Assembly (NCBI GenBank): GCA_029204225.1
Contig: CM055092.1
Location: forward strand, 64,212,011-64,276,010
DNA length: 64,000 nucleotides
From: Diphasiastrum complanatum
Lineage: Eukaryota; Streptophyta; Lycopodiopsida; Lycopodiales; Lycopodiaceae
Direction: 5' to 3'
The notes below the pieces were generated by a model. It made no database searches. It had not been told where the DNA came from and saw nothing but the letters and a program-made list of their open reading frames with translations. Made by a program: the position numbers and the translations under genes. Below, piece by piece: positions 60,686 to 64,000 of the stretch (its first letter is position 1; each line of letters starts with the position of its first letter).

Positions 60686-62899
60686 ATGGAGATGGATCAT
60701 CGTGGCTTCAGATTTCACATGAAAGACTTCACTACTCCTCAGCCTGCACTCTGCAATGATCTGAGTATCATGCAGTGGTGCTTACAAGCTGGCGCTGGAC
60801 AGATCAATCACTGCAGAGCTGAAGATGCTTGGAGCTCCTACTCTCCCAGCCCAACCAGCTCCAGACAAAGCGGCTTCAGTGAATCTTCACTTTCATTTGA
60901 GAATGCCTGCTATTCTCCGTTTCACAGTCCTGCCAGCAATGAACTTACCAGGAATAATCGTGCATCTTACTGTGAACGAGCTGACAGTCCTGCTGGGCGG
61001 TTATTCAATAGATCACTCAGCTTACCTGCTGGACGCTTATCTAGAGGAAAGTTGAGTAAGATGAATAGCTCTCTTGGTTACAGACTCAATACCAGCAGAT
61101 CTAATCACGAAGTAGTGCGAAGACGTAGCTGTTTAAGTCCCGCAAATCAGGAAATGTATGCCTGCGTTTCTCCCCAGAAACAATTGAGAGATGATATGTC
61201 ACAGAAATCTGAGCTGACTTGGAAAGATTCAACATTGTCTTCTGACAGCTACGAGGAATTTTCTGAATTGATTGAAACGTTGTTCAGCAATATTGATTCC
61301 ATGGATGTTAACATGCCAAATTCTGATCACGAGTCTTCCGTAGCTAATTCAAGCCTCCGCTCAGACAACAGCAACGAGCGCTTCAACGTTTCTTCGCAAG
61401 TATCTGAGTGGAGCCAGCCCAAGAAATTACTGGAAGATTCTGATTTCACTGTAGACGATTGGAGTTTGTTGCACGTGTATCAGCTCCAAGAAAAACAAGG
61501 TAGTGGTAACCAAAATAGTTTCTCTTTCGCTATGGAAGACTCGCTCAGTAGCGCTACTATAACTCCATCAAATGATCAATCGATTTTTCCTCCGGCGCAA
61601 GACAGTCAAGATCCTGCTATGGCTGAACAAAACCGCCGGTTCAATACTAAGACTGAAGTCTGTGACAATAGCAATAACAAATCTGAGTCTGAATCAGACC
61701 TCAGCTTGAACCAGATTCCAAGTGAGGCGCTCTATCAGCAAGAGCTCATGCAACTGGCTTGCTATTCTCAAGGTGAGGATGGAGTATACCTCCTTGAGCT
61801 TCTCATGTGTAGCGCAGAGGCTGTAACCTCAGGTAATCTAGAGGGCGCATTGGAGATGTTGGTCCGACTCAAAAGCTTCATCTCATATACTGGCAACACA
61901 TTGCAACGGGTAGCATCCTATTTCAGTGACGGACTTGAGTGCCGGTTGAGCTCGGACAAGTATCCGGAGAAGGTAGTGAATTCGGCATCCTCGCTTGAAT
62001 TCATTGACGCCTTTGAGCTTCTCCATAAAAGCTCTGCCGACATCAATTTCGGCTATTTCACTGCCAATCAGGCCATACTGGAGGCTGTCGAAGGAAAATC
62101 AAGAGTCCACATTGTGGATTACGATATTCTGGAAGGTGTGCAATGGGCCTCCTTCATGCAAGCTTTGGCAGACAGAAAAGGAGGTGTACCCCATCTTACG
62201 ATCACCACCATCTCCAGACCAACCATCAATCCAACCTTTTCCAGCATTCAGGAAGTTGGCAAAGCACTAGCAGAATGTGCTGCTTCCTTCGCGATTCCTT
62301 TTACATTCAACATAATTCAAGCCAATAACAAAAACGACATGGATCACATTTCATTGAATAATTCTACAGACGAAGCTCTCGTGGTGAACTGCATGCTGTC
62401 TCTCCTATACCTACATTGCAGATCAGAAGATCCAAGCTTAGTGTTCTCATTCCTCACCCAAGTACGTCACAAATACTATCCCACAATCCTGACGCTTTTG
62501 GAAGACGAATCCACGTCCACAATACCATCAGTTGCTGGACAAATCATCCAGACTTTACATTACTACTGTGCACTTTTTGATTCCTTAGCTTCAAATCTCC
62601 CCTCGGACATGATCGATTGCAGTAAGGTGGAGCGAATTTTCCTGGGTGATCAGATCAGAAGCGCACTATTATCCATCAAAGGTAACCTAAGTGATCACAG
62701 CAGTCGAAGACGACGCAGGTCGGAGGCAGCCATAGCTGCAGGCTTCAAGCCAACGTCCATCACCGCCTATAATGTCCGGCAGTCGAAGATGCTGCTTGAG
62801 CTATTATTCAAAGATGGATACAGTGTGAAAGAGAATAAAAATCAACTGACTCTAACTTGGAAGTCTAAGATGCTGACCACTTTCTCATCGTGGATATGA
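60686..62899 (+). CDS. GRAS transcriptional regulator, NSP2-type
   Basis: 737 residues in a single exon, as is usual for GRAS genes. Residues 1-365 are Ser-rich and probably disordered. The GRAS domain runs from about 368 to the end: LHRI from YLLELLMCSAEAV; the VHIID motif as VHIVDYDILEGVQWASFMQA (474-493); LHRII near 520-545; a weak PFYRE region; an RRRRR patch at 674-678 that may aid nuclear import; and a SAW end (LTLTWKSK to FSSW). FGYFTANQAILEAV and YDILEGVQWAS are hallmarks of the NSP2/SCL26 branch, which in legumes acts with NSP1 in symbiotic signalling and strigolactone synthesis. Legume NSP2 is about 500 residues, so this N-terminus is unusually long. The ATG at 60686 is followed by a second Met at codon 3. 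No stops or shifts. Sites in the promoter and an upstream ORF suggest regulated expression. Confidence 0.9.
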   Translation: MEMDHRGFRFHMKDFTTPQPALCNDLSIMQWCLQAGAGQINHCRAEDAWSSYSPSPTSSRQSGFSESSLSFENACYSPFHSPASNELTRNNRASYCERADSPAGRLFNRSLSLPAGRLSRGKLSKMNSSLGYRLNTSRSNHEVVRRRSCLSPANQEMYACVSPQKQLRDDMSQKSELTWKDSTLSSDSYEEFSELIETLFSNIDSMDVNMPNSDHESSVANSSLRSDNSNERFNVSSQVSEWSQPKKLLEDSDFTVDDWSLLHVYQLQEKQGSGNQNSFSFAMEDSLSSATITPSNDQSIFPPAQDSQDPAMAEQNRRFNTKTEVCDNSNNKSESESDLSLNQIPSEALYQQELMQLACYSQGEDGVYLLELLMCSAEAVTSGNLEGALEMLVRLKSFISYTGNTLQRVASYFSDGLECRLSSDKYPEKVVNSASSLEFIDAFELLHKSSADINFGYFTANQAILEAVEGKSRVHIVDYDILEGVQWASFMQALADRKGGVPHLTITTISRPTINPTFSSIQEVGKALAECAASFAIPFTFNIIQANNKNDMDHISLNNSTDEALVVNCMLSLLYLHCRSEDPSLVFSFLTQVRHKYYPTILTLLEDESTSTIPSVAGQIIQTLHYYCALFDSLASNLPSDMIDCSKVERIFLGDQIRSALLSIKGNLSDHSSRRRRRSEAAIAAGFKPTSITAYNVRQSKMLLELLFKDGYSVKENKNQLTLTWKSKMLTTFSSWI
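61851..61871 (+). promoter_or_regulatory. Position of the miR171h site of NSP2, degenerate here
   Basis: In legume NSP2 a miR171h target lies over the codons for a VILIRLK-like peptide at the start of LHRI. Here the equivalent codons (EMLVRLKS, residues 390-397) keep only about 13 of 21 bases by my recollection of the site, two of the differences allowing G:U pairs. A weak or lost target is likely. Confidence 0.25.
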
Positions 62900-63309
62900 G
62901 AAGATGTGTATCAAGAGGCGCTTCATGCATAGCTGAATTTTTTTCTGAATCCCATAAAATCAGCTAAGACAAGTAGTACTGCTAGCCTATCGTCACAGCC
63001 ATGCTAGTCACTATCTAGATTATGGAGATTCGAATTGTGACATAGCAAATCATGACTATGTACCTTGTTTCGTTCTTTTAACACTTAGGTGATTTTTTGA
63101 ATATGTACATAATCCATGGAGAGATTGTCAATGACATACATGTTTGATGGTGATACAAGAAGAATGCTCCCCATAGGGGTTGACTAGAAGCACACACCCT
63201 AGTTACCCTCGATTAATGCAAACTCTACTGTCTATGGTGCATGAGTTGGGAGAGTTCAAACATTCATAGTACATGATGATCATATCTTCTTCCATGTGAT
63301 CTCTTTCAA
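62900..63309. other. 3' flank of the GRAS gene
   Basis: No canonical AATAAA was seen near the stop. A CCATAAAATC at 62952 might serve. No gene. Confidence 0.5.
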
Positions 63310-64000
63310 CATCTACTACTTTCAAAAGCTATATACGTGGAGCGAAAAAGCATCCCCTTTAGAAGAGAAAAGACAAGATGTTGCGTATACCATTCACCAA
63401 GGACTCTTTTAGAACGAAAGAACTTCTGGAGCTGGTACACTCTGACATCTGTGGACCGTTTGATATGGTCTCCCTGGGAGGTTCAAAATACTACATCAGT
63501 TTCATCGACGATTTCAGCAAGTTTGTAGCCATGTATTTTATCCACAACAAATCGGAGGCCCTGGACAAATTCACAGAGTTCGTGAATTGGGCTGAGAAGT
63601 GGACCGACAAGAAGGTGAAGCAGCTGAGAACGGACAGAGGAGGAGGGTACATCTCCAAACGCTTTGCTGAGTTTTGCACCAGCAGAGGCATACTCCACTT
63701 GCAGACCGCTGCCTACACACCACAGCACAACGGTGTGGCAGAGAGGAGAAATCACACTCTAGTGGAAGCTACGAGATCGATGATGGCCTATTCAAAGGCA
63801 TCAAAATTCTTATGGGCTGAAGCAGTAGCTACAACCAACTATTTGCAGAACAGGACTGGTAGATCTAGTGTTGCACATACCACGCCACACGAGCTTTGGT
63901 GGGGCAACAAACCGAGTCTTGCACATGTACGTATTTTTGGATGCGTCGCATACGCCCACATTCCAGATCAGAAGAGAAAGAAGCTGGATGAAAAGGTGGA
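63310..64000 (+). pseudogene. Ty1/copia integrase region, runs off the window
   Basis: From about 63327, one in-frame TAG (63361) interrupts the zinc-finger/integrase junction. From 63378 the frame is open to the window end (207 codons). It reads as the integrase core: LELVHSDICGPFD, YYISFIDDFSKFVAMYFI (first Asp), QLRTDRGGGYISKRFAEF (second Asp), and TPQHNGVAERRNHTLVEATR (Glu), followed by HELWWGNKPSLAHVRIFGC. The DDE residues are present. Gag and protease are missing upstream, where the GRAS gene flank lies instead, so the element is 5'-truncated; RT and RNase H may follow outside the window. Confidence 0.88.

Noticed and set aside
55481-64000. One LTR element running from the primer-binding site at 55481 to the copia integrase at 63378, carrying the GRAS gene as cargo
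   Set aside because: Between them lie a minus-strand gypsy relic, a minus-strand copia end and the GRAS gene with its own promoter. No gag or second LTR links the two ends.

Overview
This window is nuclear DNA from a land plant with a large, repeat-rich genome. Evidence: GT-AG introns of up to 25.5 kb, Ty1/copia and Ty3/gypsy debris primed by initiator-tRNA-Met type sites, plant-type hAT transposons with BED fingers and AT-hooks, LINE tails, and a plant-only GRAS transcription factor. A gymnosperm or fern would fit the giant introns, but nothing fixes the species. No prokaryotic genes, CRISPR arrays or convincing RNA genes were seen.

Two host genes are supported, both on the + strand. (1) A leucine-rich-repeat protein gene spans 1165-49611. 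I rebuilt it from ten short exons that join in frame to 455 codons. It resembles the plant LRR family of Arabidopsis At5g22320 (from memory). About 97% of its length is intron, and intron 4 alone is 25.5 kb. (2) A single-exon GRAS gene of the NSP2 type lies at 60686-62899. It has a TATA-like promoter, a cluster of G-box/ABRE sites, a 76-codon upstream ORF, and a 28-bp perfect palindrome centred on a G-box in its leader.

Layout: 1-1164 upstream of the LRR gene; 1165-9040 exons 1-4, with a small hAT-like MITE, a minus-strand copia relic and a hAT relic in the introns; 9041-34550 giant intron 4. Inside intron 4, 16450-32635 is a nest of related mobile elements: two copies of an element with CAGACATGAGG-type ends (family A), arms of a second family (B), a minus-strand and a plus-strand hAT gene, tandem arrays and a datable LINE insertion. 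34551-49611 holds exons 5-10 with LINE, hAT and foldback elements between them. 49612-59900 is gene-poor with LTR-retroelement relics. 59900-62900 is the GRAS locus. 63310 to the end is a copia integrase region running off the window.

The best candidate for something undescribed is family A. It carries a small charged ORF of no family I recognise, preserved twice and convergent with an AT-hook hAT transposase. Its ends carry arrays of a GC-rich GGACGCGTCC motif, and they sit in TA microsatellites.
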